64,000 nt of DNA from Metridium senile. Its lineage: Eukaryota; Cnidaria; Anthozoa; Actiniaria; Metridiidae. Positions 21,997 to 33,239 of this stretch are shown here, piece by piece. Position 1 is the stretch's first letter, and every line of letters begins with the position of its first letter. The translations under genes were made by a program, and so were the position numbers. A model generated the notes under the pieces. That model searched no databases. It had not been told where the DNA came from and saw only the letters and a list, made by a program, of their open reading frames with translations. The DNA lies in assembly GCA_949775045.1 (NCBI GenBank), contig OX459095.1, positions 37,446,809 to 37,510,808 on the forward strand. Reading direction: 5' to 3'.

Positions 21997-23499
21997 GTGA
22001 CCCTCCACAGGACTTCAGGTAAAAAGGTGTTCGCACGCGCACGCTAACTTAACACGCCAAAACAAAAGAATTTCTGTTTAACACGGCCGCACGCTAGACG
22101 TGTGCACGCCTAATTAAAAAGTTCCTTTGTTTTACATGCACGCTAAATACAAAAGACCGTGTTAAAGTAGAACAATAAAGCGTGTCAGGACCGGAAAAGA
22201 TTGTGCAGTGCAAAATAACAAGCGAGGTAGCACTTTATCCGTGTCAACAAACACGCATCGGTATTGCATAAACATTGGCGAAAAAGAATGTCCGGCTTCA
22301 AAATGTTTACAAGAAAGTGCATGTTTTAGCCTTCAACTTTACAAAACGCTTTTGCAAGGTGTAAATTACATTTTTTTAACGTTTGTTATGATAAATTTGC
22401 AAGAAACTAACGACTAGTCTTCTCAACTGAGAAGCTTTATTCCGTCCAACTAGTCAAGTTTAAATCATAAACAGTCGATTCTTAACGAAAATACACTTTC
22501 TATATTTTTTGTCCAATTCTAAACTCTACCTGATGGCCAAGTTATTGCAAAAAGCTACATTTTCACCGGTAATGAGAAGGCTACAAGGCTTAAAATAGCC
22601 GGTCATCGGACAATGTCCATCCGATACAACGGGACTGATCAACGCTGTTCGATGAAACATTGATCTATTTTATTTCAAAGATCCATATTAAATTCTCAAT
22701 TGAACTGCTATTATGTCTTTTCAATTTAAAGTATAACAAAACTCTAAAAACATCCATTTTATAATTGCTAAAACTATCGTATAAAATTTGAAGCCAAATT
22801 AAACGATTGTAACATGCTGGCGAGACGGGTGTAGACGATTGTCTGGCACTTTGTGTGAGAACGTGGGAATATGTTAGAATGCTTAAAAACTTGTATTTTA
22901 ACTCCAGAAACACTAAAAAAATGTTCTTCAAAGAAGACATTTGATACAACAATGAGGCAAAGCACGGAGTCGGCTGATTATAGTGTAAAATTAGCACACA
23001 TATTTCCCAGAGTAAGCTGCTGATACAAGTAAACAAAACGATAAAAAAACATCTTTTTCGTCTTTTAAACTTTAATAGGTGAATAATTGAAGGTTTGTTT
23101 TGAGACCAGAAATACTCAGTAAATTATAAATAAATACTAAATATTTAGTAAGAAAGAGTTTTTGAGTTTCCTTATTAATATGAAAAAATTAACTGATATC
23201 CGCTAATGTTTTGGACGAAGACAACGATCGATTAAAATTCTGATTAAAACTACAAATCAAAGTTTTACGTTTAAATTGATCATTTAGATTGCCCGCTACC
23301 CGTGTCAAATATAGATGAGTTATTTTGCACTCTAACCGTGTCATCGATGAGTAAAAGGTGTTAATCCAGCAAAACAAAGGAGCGTGCCATCTAATTAATT
23401 ATGTGCATATTCGTGCAAAGTGGACACGCACGGCGTGCCGTGTCATGACACGCGTGCGCGTGCGAACACCTTTTTACCTGAAGTCCTGTGGAGGGTCAC
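21997..23499. mobile_element. Non-autonomous DNA transposon, 48-bp perfect terminal inverted repeats
   Basis: The ends are exact inverted copies for 48 bp, beginning GTGACCCTCCACAGG and running to GCACGCGCACGC. They are flanked by ATTT on both sides (21993-21996 and 23500-23503), a possible 4-bp target duplication. Both subterminal regions are rich in short ACACG/CGTGT motifs. The 1.4-kb interior is AT-rich and lacks a transposase. A 4-bp duplication would fit Ginger- or Sola-like families, but the family cannot be assigned from this copy. Confidence 0.85.
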
Positions 23500-23503
23500 A
23501 TTT

Positions 23504-24009
23504 TAAATGAAATAAATTGCATTTCTTAAATTTTGGCCTCCTGTTATGGGAGCCATGTTTTGCTTGTTTTGCTGGGTTATTAAAAAGCTGAAATTGATCA
23601 AAGCGCTCTAGCACATTGGCCATATATCTTATATTAAATGATTTTACATTTGCAAACAAAGCAACTTCCATGTTTTAGGAGTTAGGTATATAGGTCTGAT
23701 TGGATGGTTCCCTTGTTGTTTAACTCAATTATTAGATCAAACAAGACAACAGCAAAGTAATGTGATTGTATCAAAGCCCTTGATATGGAATTACTATTTA
23801 CGAATATTGCCTTAAAAATATTTGCAAAATTTATTATTAGAATGTGATATAGAGTACAAACACTATAACAGAAACAACTTAGTTACTTTTGAAGTAGAGT
23901 AGAGATGAGAGGACAGTATTTCAATTTTTTTTTTTTATATTTATGAATTTCTAACAGTAACAGGTAAATATGGGTAAATATAGGATTTGAAACTTGTAGT
24001 GTTCAGTTT
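23504..24009. other. No gene seen
   Basis: AT-rich flank after the terminal-inverted-repeat element, with a T-run at 23926-23937. Confidence 0.4.
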
Positions 24010-24520
24010 CTAGGTCTCATAGTCTCGCAAGTAGGCCAGCGGTTTGATGATGCGGCCAGACCTGGTTGTCTTGAGGACCAAATGTTGTTCCGGTTGGTCG
24101 TTGCTGTAGTGGTGCGAGCTGTTAGGCAGTCCTTGTTCTGGTGCAGGTAGTTGGACAGGCGTCTCTCTGTCAGATGCAAGTGGATCGATCGAAACCGACT
24201 TTGATGGATCGACTATTATTGGCTCCTGCTGTATTGGTATTGGATTCTGAGTGTGGAAGAGATGTCTCCTGTTTCTTCTGTAAACGCGACCATCTTCAGT
24301 GCGTACTTGATACGATCATATGTCGACTTTCCCTTGGACCTCAGCCTTGAGCAATGGTACATTCAGTTTTATAGTGTGGAGTGGACTCTGACAGTATCGC
24401 CGCGCACGCGCCAGTTGTTGGCGCAGTAACGCCAATGCTGCGTCCACGCTTCCTGTTTCGCAGCTTTTCTGCAAAGCTTCTACCTCCTTCCTCAGTGTTG
24501 CGATTTCGTCATCCTAGCAA
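24010..24520 (-). pseudogene. Ty3/gypsy pol C-terminal tail fragment
   Basis: After an acceptor-like TTTGCTAG near 24520 the minus frame reads a short coiled helix (EIATLRKEVEALQKSCE), a stop near 24320, then YQVRTEDGRVYRRNRRHL, the standard C-terminal 'G-x-x-Y-x-R-N-R-x-H-L' segment of gypsy integrase polyproteins. The tail RSGRIIKPLAYLRDYET and a stop follow at about 24010. It is a small relic of a gypsy family different from the 12.9-18.9 kb element. Confidence 0.6.
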
Positions 24521-24657
24521 ACAAAAATCAATATCTGGTAAAGGTTGGTGCAAAGCTAAATGTTAAGCTAGTATGAACAATTACGCACATAGGTAATAAA
24601 TGTACATCATGCTAGCGGGCACAACGTGAACGAGCAAAACTTAAAGCTAAATAGCTA

Positions 24658-25235
24658 AGGTTGACACCCGACCAGACAATTCTGACTAGGGTCGACACCC
24701 AAGCAGACTTATATCTCAATAGTCGACACATGACCAGACTTATCATTAGAGGGTCGACACACGACCAGATTTTTCTTTCGAGGGTCGACCCACAACCAAA
24801 CTTTTAACTCGATAGTCGACACACAACCAGACCTTTCTTTCGAGGGTCAACACACAACCAGACTTTTATCTCGCCAGTCGACACACGACCAGACTCTTAT
24901 CTCGAGGGTCGACACACGACTAGACTTTTATCTATATAGTCGACAGACGACCAGACATTTATCTCGTGGGTCGACACACGACCAGACTTTTATCTCGAGG
25001 GTCAACACATAACCAGACTTTTCTCTCGATAGTCGACACACGGCCAGACTTTTCGTTCGAGGGTCGACACATGACCAGACTTATCATTCGATAGTCGACA
25101 CACGACCAGACTTATCATTCGGTGGTGGACACACGACCAGCCCTTTCTTTTCAGGGTCGACACACGACCAGACCTTTCTTTCAAAGGTCGTCACATGATG
25201 CACACGACCGGACGTTTCTTTACTGTATCAAAACA
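24658..25235 (+). repeat. 31-bp minisatellite, about 18 copies
   Basis: The consensus is close to GTCGACACACGACCAGACTT plus an 11-base variable part (TTATCTCGAG/AT). The period of 31 holds through most of the array. Copies alternate between units ending CGAGG and CGATA, suggesting a 62-bp higher-order unit. Each unit contains GTCG-ACACA-CGAC, a small inverted repeat. No coding function. Confidence 0.92.
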
Positions 25236-25239
25236 CGAC

Positions 25240-26570
25240 CGGACGATTCTTTAAGAAACTACAGACAACAAGCGACCAAACTAAAAGAGAATGTAAGACA
25301 AATATATTATAAGTTACGTAAATTAACGTGGGCCTTAAAGGGGGCTAACCCAAGGCGACATAAAAGCGTAAGAAAGCTCCCTGATTAGAAGGCGACGAGA
25401 ATGCTAAAGCAAAGCAACGCGCGGCAAAGCCTACGTAAAGGTATGAAATGAAGAAAACTAACCATATAAGGAAATGAATAAAATAGAAGCGAACCTTAAC
25501 AATGGCTGAAACGAACAAGCCGATAACTAACAGTGAAATAAGCATATGATATAGGAATAATAACTCGGCGCTGATTAATGGAAAGGATATACGCATAGCG
25601 AACTGCAGCAGCTAAAATAAAAGGATGAAAGCTAAGTGGAAATACATGTGGAATGGCAAATAAAGAAATAGAACTAAGGCGGCAGAAAACCGCGGATAAG
25701 GAAAAAACAACAACAAAATATGGTAAAAAACAGTGGACTTAAACCCAAAACTAGCGCTAAAACTATAAGAAAACCTAGAAATGCGTGACAAACTAAAAAC
25801 TAGAACACGTATGTACAGACTGACCGAGAATAGCAAAAATGAAAACCCACTGCCAAGGAGTTTGACTAGCGCGTTGGAATATACACAATAACCCAACAGC
25901 AATCAGAAAAACCTACGAACATAGCGACTGTATAATAAACACAGTGAAGATATATCCTTATTATACAGGAGGGCAAATAATACTGAACTAAAACCGCTAA
26001 TAGTACTACCGGTGAAATGTGCACATTAAAGCCCAAATGCGAGAATGGGTTGGTCCAAACTCAATCGGTATTGGTGTGGTACGCGCGGGGGATGTCAGCT
26101 ATCACGTGACACCAAAACCAAGTCAATCTGTCCAAGGGAAGCGAAGTTAGGAATTTTTAAAAAATGTTGGACGTGAGGTACTGGGTACCATGTAGTGCTT
26201 CTATTTCTGCATAAATTAAGGGGGATTCGACCGTTTTTTCTAACTTCCTCGGGATTAGTTTAAACTCAATCGTTTCAATTGTATCATTTGGAGGAGGCTG
26301 TGGGCTATCATGTGACAGAAAACGGAGTGAATCGTTTTAATCAAAGGGAAGATATGAATTAATTAAAAAATGTTTTTGATCGGCGTGTGGTTGCATTGGA
26401 TTTAGGTATTGACCTTTTACCCTCCCCATATAAAATGTAGGTTAGAACCCGTAGAATGCATGGTAGAAGTATCAACAAGACTTGTCAATTGTGGAATTTT
26501 TTATTTATATTAATTCAAAATCATTTGGTTAAATATATATAATTTCAACGTATTTATTCAGAATATATTA
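25240..26570. other. Non-coding, with a diverged tandem duplication
   Basis: Both strands lack supported genes. At about 26060-26170 and 26260-26395 two diverged copies share AACTCAATCG, GGCTATCA-GTGAC, AAAGGGAAG and AAAAAATGTT in the same order. Confidence 0.45.
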
Positions 26571-26579
26571 GATTTTTTG

Positions 26580-26770
26580 AATAAATATTAACTTATATGA
26601 AGAGATTATATGTTAAACAATTATAAATAGATATTAACTTATATGTACAGACTATATTTTAAAAGATTAGAAATAAATATTAACTTATATGTACAGATTA
26701 TATTTTAAACGATTAGAAATAAATATTACGTTATATGTACAGATTTTATTGTAAACAATTAGAAATAAAT
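26580..26770 (+). repeat. 46-bp AT-rich tandem repeat, four copies
   Basis: The motif ATATTAACTTATATGTACAG recurs at 26585, 26631, 26677 and 26723, exactly 46 bp apart. A single further copy lies at about 27750 on the other side of the LINE tail. Confidence 0.9.
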
Positions 26771-26937
26771 ATTGGTATTGGTATTTTTGGTATTTATTTA
26801 ATTTTGCCATCTTAAATACTTAATTACATTTTATGTATTACAACTTGGTCTTATTGGCGAGGCGATTTGATGGGAAGCCACAAGGCTTATGAAGGTTTCA
26901 AATCTCCTCATCACAATTTTACAAAGTTACATTGAGG

Positions 26938-27063
26938 TCTTACATTCGATAATATAACGATATATGTAGTATTTACAAGTATTTAGTATTCAAAAAGAAA
27001 TTTCTTACATTCAATAATATAATGATATATGTAGTATTTACATCTATTTTAGTATTCAAAAAA
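26938..27063 (+). repeat. Tandem duplication, about 65-bp unit
   Basis: The sequence TTACATTCGATAATATAACG and the following bases to TAGTATTCAAAAA is repeated once with a few changes, just downstream of the LINE tail. Confidence 0.8.
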
Positions 27064-27746
27064 AAATGTATTTTTTAACTTATTGATAAATGTTTTAAGA
27101 CTTATACAATCTTTAATATCAGTATCTAGACTGTTGAAAAAAAGTGGTCCTTGGTGCGTCACCGAGAATTGTCTTAATTTAGTACGAGCAAAATTAATGT
27201 GGTAACGGTTTTTACCCCTAGTGTTGTAACTATGTATGTCACTGTTAACAGCGAACATGTTGTTAAAACAATTGGGGAGCAAAGCGTTTTGATAGGAGTA
27301 CATGAATTTACTCAGTTGGATTTTCTTAATGTCATGGAACTTTAATATTTGATTATCTTAAAAAATTGGACCAGTATGTTCAAGGAAACTGCTCTTGTTA
27401 ACTATTCTTATAGCGCGTTTTTGTAGGATCACAATGCGATCAAGATTTGAAGGAAAAGTACAAGCCCATATCATATTGCAATATTGCAGATATGGATAGA
27501 TCATTGAATAGTACAGTGTAAGCAATGATGATAAAAAAAAAAAAAAAAAAAAAAACTAGATTTTCTTAAAATTCCTATAGACTTTGATAATTTATGAGCT
27601 ATATGAGCTATGTGAGGTTTCCATGAGAGGTGTACGTCAATAACTACACCTAAAAAGACTGTTTCTTTCACTTGGTTTATCTTTTTTCCATTAATATTAA
27701 TGCTGAGATCAAAAGGAGTCCTTCGTTGTCGAGTGGTAAAGACCAT
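27049..27746 (-). pseudogene. LINE RT C-terminal fragment (copy 5)
   Basis: 27746-27560 encodes the RT thumb region (TVFLGVVIDVHLSWKPHI, KLSKSIGILRKSS). It runs into an A-run of about 22 bases on the plus strand (27534-27557) that reads as poly-Phe. Beyond it, 27490-27310 carries degraded thumb sequence and 27303-27049 the C-terminus (NTRGKNRYHINFARTKLRQF, GPLFFNSLD, LKTFINKLKNTF). This C-terminal pattern is common in RTE/CR1-like and related LINEs. The homopolymer has expanded inside former coding sequence. Confidence 0.8.
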
Positions 27747-28039
27747 ACACTTATATTAACTTATATGTACAGACTAGTATATATGTAGTATATATGCAGT
27801 TACTTTTGGTTCTTCTGATGGGCTTTGGCCAGGCTCCTTATCTTCTCAAAGAGCCTGTCTTCTCCCTCCCACCTTGCAATCCTTCGTAGAGTGCCCCTGT
27901 TCTTAATTGTCGCAAATATATTACACGTGTGTCTTTGATCGAGCCGTAGATTATGGATGACCCGTTTTCCTTTATTGTTGTCTCATCGTCCTGACTCCAG
28001 TGCCTCCTTGTGGCCACGCTTTTGATCTTCATAGCTGGC

Positions 28040-30600
28040 TTAGGGCTTGGTGGGATTGTGTTGGTCTCTCGGTCCGTCTCTTCCTGGTATTTGTTCACTT
28101 GGTCCTCGTCCTTTACCTTCCTGTTCTCGCTGTCCTTGTCCTTTTCTTTCGTCATCTCGTTGTCTTTGTCCTTTTCTTTCTTTCTTTCGTTTGTCTTCTG
28201 TTCTTTCGTCGGTGTTGCGTAGAGTTCTTTTACTTATCTGATGGCCTGGGGAAGCTTTCTCTATCTGGTTGGGGAGATCGTAAAATCTCTCCGCAGTTTG
28301 TAATGAGTGAGACATCGGCGTGGCGATCTCCGCCCTTTTTTGAACGTCCACCTTTCCCGTGTTGGTTACCGTCACCTTCCTGACCAGTGTGTTGCAGAAA
28401 GTCTTGGGTTTGTCCGCATCTAGCACCAGGATCTTGTTAGCGAACTGCTTCAGAGCATGGTGCATGCTCTGGTTTTTCATTGGGCGTCCGCCCTTAGATA
28501 TAAACAATTGGTCGGTTGGTTGACGACTTCTCTCCAGCAGATATGCCCTTGCCCCACTTATGTATTTTAAGATTTTCTGGAACAGACGTTCACTCACATT
28601 CAACAGTGCACCTAAGAGTACAAAATATACGTCTTATATGCAGAACATCAACAGCAATTTAACTACAATTTAGCAAACTTACCTCCATAGCTAGTCGTGG
28701 TCTTGTGCTCAGCCACGTGTATTACTCTATTGCCTGGTAGTTGTTCGCTCTTATTTACATCAACTAGAGTAACATTGGCCAGGGGTCCCGCCCTGTTAAC
28801 ATAGATACATACATACTTTATTATCATATTTTTTAAAGAGACTTTTGAAGATAACAATAACGTAAATACCTGTTGGCGTTGTCTGCTGACATGAGGAACA
28901 TGACATAACTTCGACAATCGATAGCCTCTTCCAATTTAGTTGGCGTATTTTCGAGAAGCTTCTCACAGTACCTGGCATGAGCGCACACCTTCATATCCTT
29001 GATCTCTTGTGGCATTACCATTACCTTTCTCTCTTCCCACTTTCGTTGTGCCATTTGTACCTTCCTTTTCTTCTTGAGCGAGTCCTTCAAACCCGGTAGG
29101 CTTTGAAGGATTTGCTCAAGAAGAACAGCAAGCTTCTTCTGTGGTGAGTAGTTGTTCTTGACGAAGGACGCAAAGTCCATGAAAGTGTAAATGTAAACTA
29201 CCACGGTGTTACAGGACACCTTCTGAAGTTTCGGCTCAAAGAAATCGTTGTAGATCTTTGTCTTGTTGAAGAAATCTTCAGCCTGGTCAGGACGACCAAG
29301 TGCATCATAGACGGCTTTAATCTATTAAAAATTGGAACATGTTATACAAAGTTTCTTTTAGAAAATAAAATCTACTGTCTTGTTATCTTACCTGAGCACA
29401 GCGCTGTTTTATCTGTGCGTTGTCTTTGCAGCCTCCATCTGGAGTGCTCAAGTGGTGGTTGTAACCTTTGATGAATACTTCCACGGTGTTGTGCGGCATA
29501 CAGTCCTCTCCAAACTCTCGTTCATTTGTATTGCCCTTGCTTTCATCCACTGGTTCTGGTTCTAGATCTTCACCTTCGGAGTCATCGTCTTCATCCTTCC
29601 TCTTCCTCTTCCTCTTCCTCTTCCTCATCTTCTGCGCTCGACCCTTGTTCTTCTTCTTCTCCTTCTGAGCTCGACCCTTCTTCCAGTTTTTCCGTGTCTT
29701 TTTCTTTTCTCTGTCTTTTCTCTGTCTGGGTTTGTTGTGGCTCTTCTTCTTCTTCGGTGCTAGTTGATTCATCCGAGAAGTATTTCTTTTCGATCTTCAT
29801 CTTTCTTGGATGCCCTTCAGACTGAGAGTCTGACTGAATTATCCTTCTCTTTACTCGACGCTGCCTCGGAAGGAGCTCAATAAGTGGAGCGTCACTTTGA
29901 AGCGAACGTATGCTTGAAGTGGACGCAGGAGTTGACGTAGGAGTGGACGCAGTAGACTGTTGCACTAAGGTGACTGATGATGACTGGTCGTAGTTGACGA
30001 TAACCTTGGCGTCTTTCCTGATGACATGAGCTTGGTGTAGTTGCTGTGTTTGGGAGTCATGCCGTGACTTGTTTTTAAGTGCATGTCGAGGCGATTGCCG
30101 TGCCAAGAACATTTCACACCGACTGCTGACACGTGGTAGCAATTCTTCTCGCTAACCGGTACCTCTTTTGTGTTTACCTTGGACTTCTTCCAGCGGTCGT
30201 AGCTTGCTTCAGTCCAGCCATGTCTCGAACTCATGAGATGGGCCTTGAGGTGCTGTTTAAACTCCAAGCACTCAGGGCATTTGCCCGATTGGCTGGTGAA
30301 AGCGATGTCTACCTCTGCTGCAGTACTTGTCTCCCCTTGAGCTCCCAAGGAGTGTAATATCTTGCAGCTGGAACGTGCCATTCTCGACTTTATCGTCCCT
30401 ATGTTGGCCTGGGAGGGCAACGAGGGGATCCACGTTTCTTTACTCTGATCTGTGTTTCGTTGGTAGAGCATTTTCTGGTAGTGGTCCAGACAAATGGCAA
30501 GGCTCGTCAAGTTCAATTCTCTGGCAACTGCGATCTCTGTCAGCACCCAATCATATAGCTCCTTGTTAGTGTAGTCTGAGTCATAGTCAAAGTAAGCCAT
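28040..30600 (-). CDS. Spliced gene with C2H2-like fingers and a Crypton-like tyrosine-recombinase domain
   Basis: Four exons: 30600-29392, 29321-28870, 28792-28683, 28611-28040. Introns are 70, 77 and 71 bp, each GT-AG (donors CAG|GTAAGA, CAG|GTATTT, GAG|GTAAGT), and phases join without stops. The N-terminus (ATG 30600) has CPECLEFKQHLKAHLMSSRH and a second C/H cluster with HLKTSHGM, then an acidic region. Exons 2-4 resemble a tyrosine recombinase: NRAG with Arg across the exon 2/3 junction, EHKT (Lys), LVRK (Arg), then MSHSLQTAERFYDL supplying His and Tyr spaced as in the R-K-R-H-Y enzymes. The C-tail is charged repeats. In exon 1 the frame shifts near 30010 and back at a GAGGAA microsatellite near 29600, so this copy may be a recent pseudogene or contain sequencing indels. 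Cryptons move by such recombinases; a domesticated or multicopy coral gene is equally possible. Confidence 0.65.
29593..29640 (-). repeat. GAG/GAA microsatellite in exon 1
   Basis: The minus strand (GAGGAA)n encodes poly-Glu. The reading frame that fits the rest of the protein changes across it, consistent with replication slippage. Confidence 0.8.
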
Positions 30601-30844
30601 GACTGAAAAATAACCAAGGTATTAAAAAATTATTTTACGACCGAAAAAGCATGCAAACGTTTTATCCTTTATACAATACCTTTACAATGACTAGGGTTAA
30701 CTATTTAAGAAGTATCTAAAATATCCGAATTATTTGAAATATTTTACGCAAGTTTTTGTAAAAACGTTTAAAAAACATATTTCTACCGGAAGTGAAATTT
30801 CAACCACGTGATAAATGTGATAAACATAATCTGTAGTTTCTGAC

Positions 30845-32686
30845 ATAGGCAGCCCAACCACTCCTTTCGAGGATTTTTTATTTTTCAATAAAGATTCAAT
30901 GGAAAAAAATGCGCGCGACTCTTTTGGTTTCTTTGTTTGGCGCGCGCTTGTAGTCTTTGGGTTTCCTGTGGCGCGCTTGTAGATTATGGGGTTCCTGTGG
31001 TCAATCCCGCGGGAGACAAGTATATATTGTGACAAGGTATGAAACACGGTCACGTGATAAATCACAATTTCGCTACTATCTCTTCACCTAAAAGACGAAT
31101 TAATGATTTTTCTACGAATAACAATATGAATCATCTTTCTCCAGATAACATACGAGTTTGAGTCTTCAATCTTTATTACATGACGAGAATTTCCTCTTGG
31201 ACGCTAAAACTCGCGATGGATCGATGTGTGCCCCAGGTAGCTCGGACACTTTTCCGTGAAGCGCTCGGGATTTTTCATTCGTTTGACATTTGTAGAGGTT
31301 TCGAGGAAGTCGTGAACTGTCGTGAATGCACAAATTTTTCCGAAATCTTGGCGAATTTTCGGAATATTTTTACCTAAAACTAAATACTTCGTCCGTCGTA
31401 AAAGCTTTTTTTCAGGGATTTTCTTACACATAATGGCCGAAATTACTTTAAACACCGAGCAAAGGAAAGTGGTTGACCGTGTATTAATGTGTGGACACAA
31501 TTTTTAGCTTGCAAGCTAATGAAACGATCGAGTTTAATTTGTCGTCAATAACATGTTTGTTGGCCGGTTCTTGTATGGAAATCCCCGATGATTTTGGTCA
31601 TAATAATGAAGGATTTATTGACTAACAAACAAATCTAGACATCCTTTAACCTCAAGCAGATGATATTTACTCACTACTGACATCGACATTATGTGGCTGG
31701 TTTGAGTTGAGGATTGCTTGGACATTTTTCAATCAAGTAAAATTCACGGCTAAATTCGGACGAAAAGAAATCGCCATGATAGTCAGGTAATCCTGCTTTG
31801 AACAAAAATGCATTGATGAATACTTAAGATATTGACTATAGTAATATCGTAAAGCATCTGTTTTTGCAAGCTTATTTATTCAAGTGAATAATTTGTGTGC
31901 TAAACTTTGTCCGTTGGATGCCTTGTCATTCGCTTGGGTTTGCATTGTTTAGAAATGTGAAATTGAACTTCACTTTCTTCACTGAACAGATATCTTACTT
32001 AATCCTTTGACATCAATAACCTAATTAGGCTTCATTTTTTGTACTCTTTTTAATTCAAAAACAAAACTGTCAAATATAAACTTTTTTGATCTTTTTTCGC
32101 TCTTATTCAACAATAAAAGTGACTTTTTAGAACTACCTGTTCTGTTTATGTGATGCATTGAGTGTTTTTGTTGTTTTTGCTTTGTTTATATCAGCTTTTT
32201 AACAAAAAGAAAATATTTACTCGACATTTTGAACGCCATTTTTAAAAAGTGAACAGGGAGCAAACACAACTTTTTCGCTGTTCCTCCGTCTATTTGTTTT
32301 GTTTTAATTTGTTTTGTGTTTTGTTGTAAAGACGTCGACATTCTATTTAATTTCGGAGACTGTTCGACCTACTCTACGAATGTCAAACGAATGAAAAATC
32401 CCGAGCGCTTCACGAAAAAGTGTCCAAGCTACCTGGGGCACACATCGATCCATCACGTGACCCGTGTTTCATGCCTTGTCACAATATACAAGGTACCTGA
32501 CCCTGCTGACCATCCATCCCGCGGGATTGACCACAGGAACCCCACAATCTACAAGCGCGCCACAGGAAACCCAAAGAATACAAGCGCGCGCCAAACAAAG
32601 AAACCAAAAGAGTCGCACGCATTTTTTTCATTGAATCTTTATTGAAAAATAAAAAAATCCTCGAAAGGAGTGGTTGGGCTGCCTAT
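30845..32686. mobile_element. Long-TIR foldback element, 9-bp target duplication (Mutator-like, non-autonomous)
   Basis: The outer arms are inverted copies beginning ATAGGCAGCCCAACC and extending about 310 bp, from 30845 and from 32686 inward. They are flanked by GTTTCTGAC at 30836-30844 and 32687-32695. A 9-bp duplication plus long inverted repeats is the usual signature of Mutator-like elements. The left arm carries about 150 extra bases (31062-31212) absent from the right arm, after which homology resumes (GGATCGATGTGTGCCCCAGG). The centre, about 1 kb, has no transposase. Confidence 0.85.
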
Positions 32687-32699
32687 GTTTCTGACAAGT

Positions 32700-33235
32700 T
32701 TAAAAACGATCTGTTAGGTTATTGCGAAGAACTATGTGAAAAAAGATGGAAAAAATAGTTTTTAGTTACAACTTCTGGTAAATGACGTCATTTAAAAGGG
32801 CGTAACCCTAGCAACATGATTGACATGAAGCTCTGATGACTTACCTAGACAACAGGGTAGTTTTTTTGCTTCAAGCAGTAAGTATAGAGGTGTCAGGAGC
32901 GCGTTTCCGTGAGTAAACAAAATGGTGTCGACACAACACGTGCACAGAAACAAAGGAAGCCCAATTAAAAAAAAAGTACATATTCTCCATTTTTCGTACG
33001 ACGATTTGCCCGATCTTTGAAACTTGTTTTAAAAATACCTAGCATCCCCCTGCACTTGATGTTACAAGGACAAAGGGTTTAAACAAAACCTGAATTTTTT
33101 ATGAATTTTTATTTACTAAATCTTGACAAAATTGAAAATACTGTAAAACAAAGGCTTTTTATTAAACAGCTTGATACTGCGCACACTTGTTGTTACTGTT
33201 TTTTAATGTAGCTTTTACAACTCCAAAAATGAGGG
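32700..33235. other. No gene seen
   Basis: Unique AT-rich sequence between the foldback element and the minisatellite. Confidence 0.4.
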
Positions 33236-33239
33236 TCAA

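Noticed and set aside
24658..25235. CRISPR-like regular array
   Set aside because: Period is 31 bp with the 'spacers' themselves near-identical and no cas genes; it is a eukaryotic minisatellite.
25345..25902. Hydrophobic minus-strand frames that look like membrane proteins
   Set aside because: Phe/Leu/Ser-rich translation of AT-rich sequence, no start context, no homologous pattern; likely chance.
28000..28383. Plus-strand Phe/Leu-rich 127-codon frame
   Set aside because: Antisense of the charged repeat tail of the recombinase-like gene.
29380..29825. Plus-strand Ser-rich frames
   Set aside because: Antisense of the poly-Glu/Lys region of exon 1.
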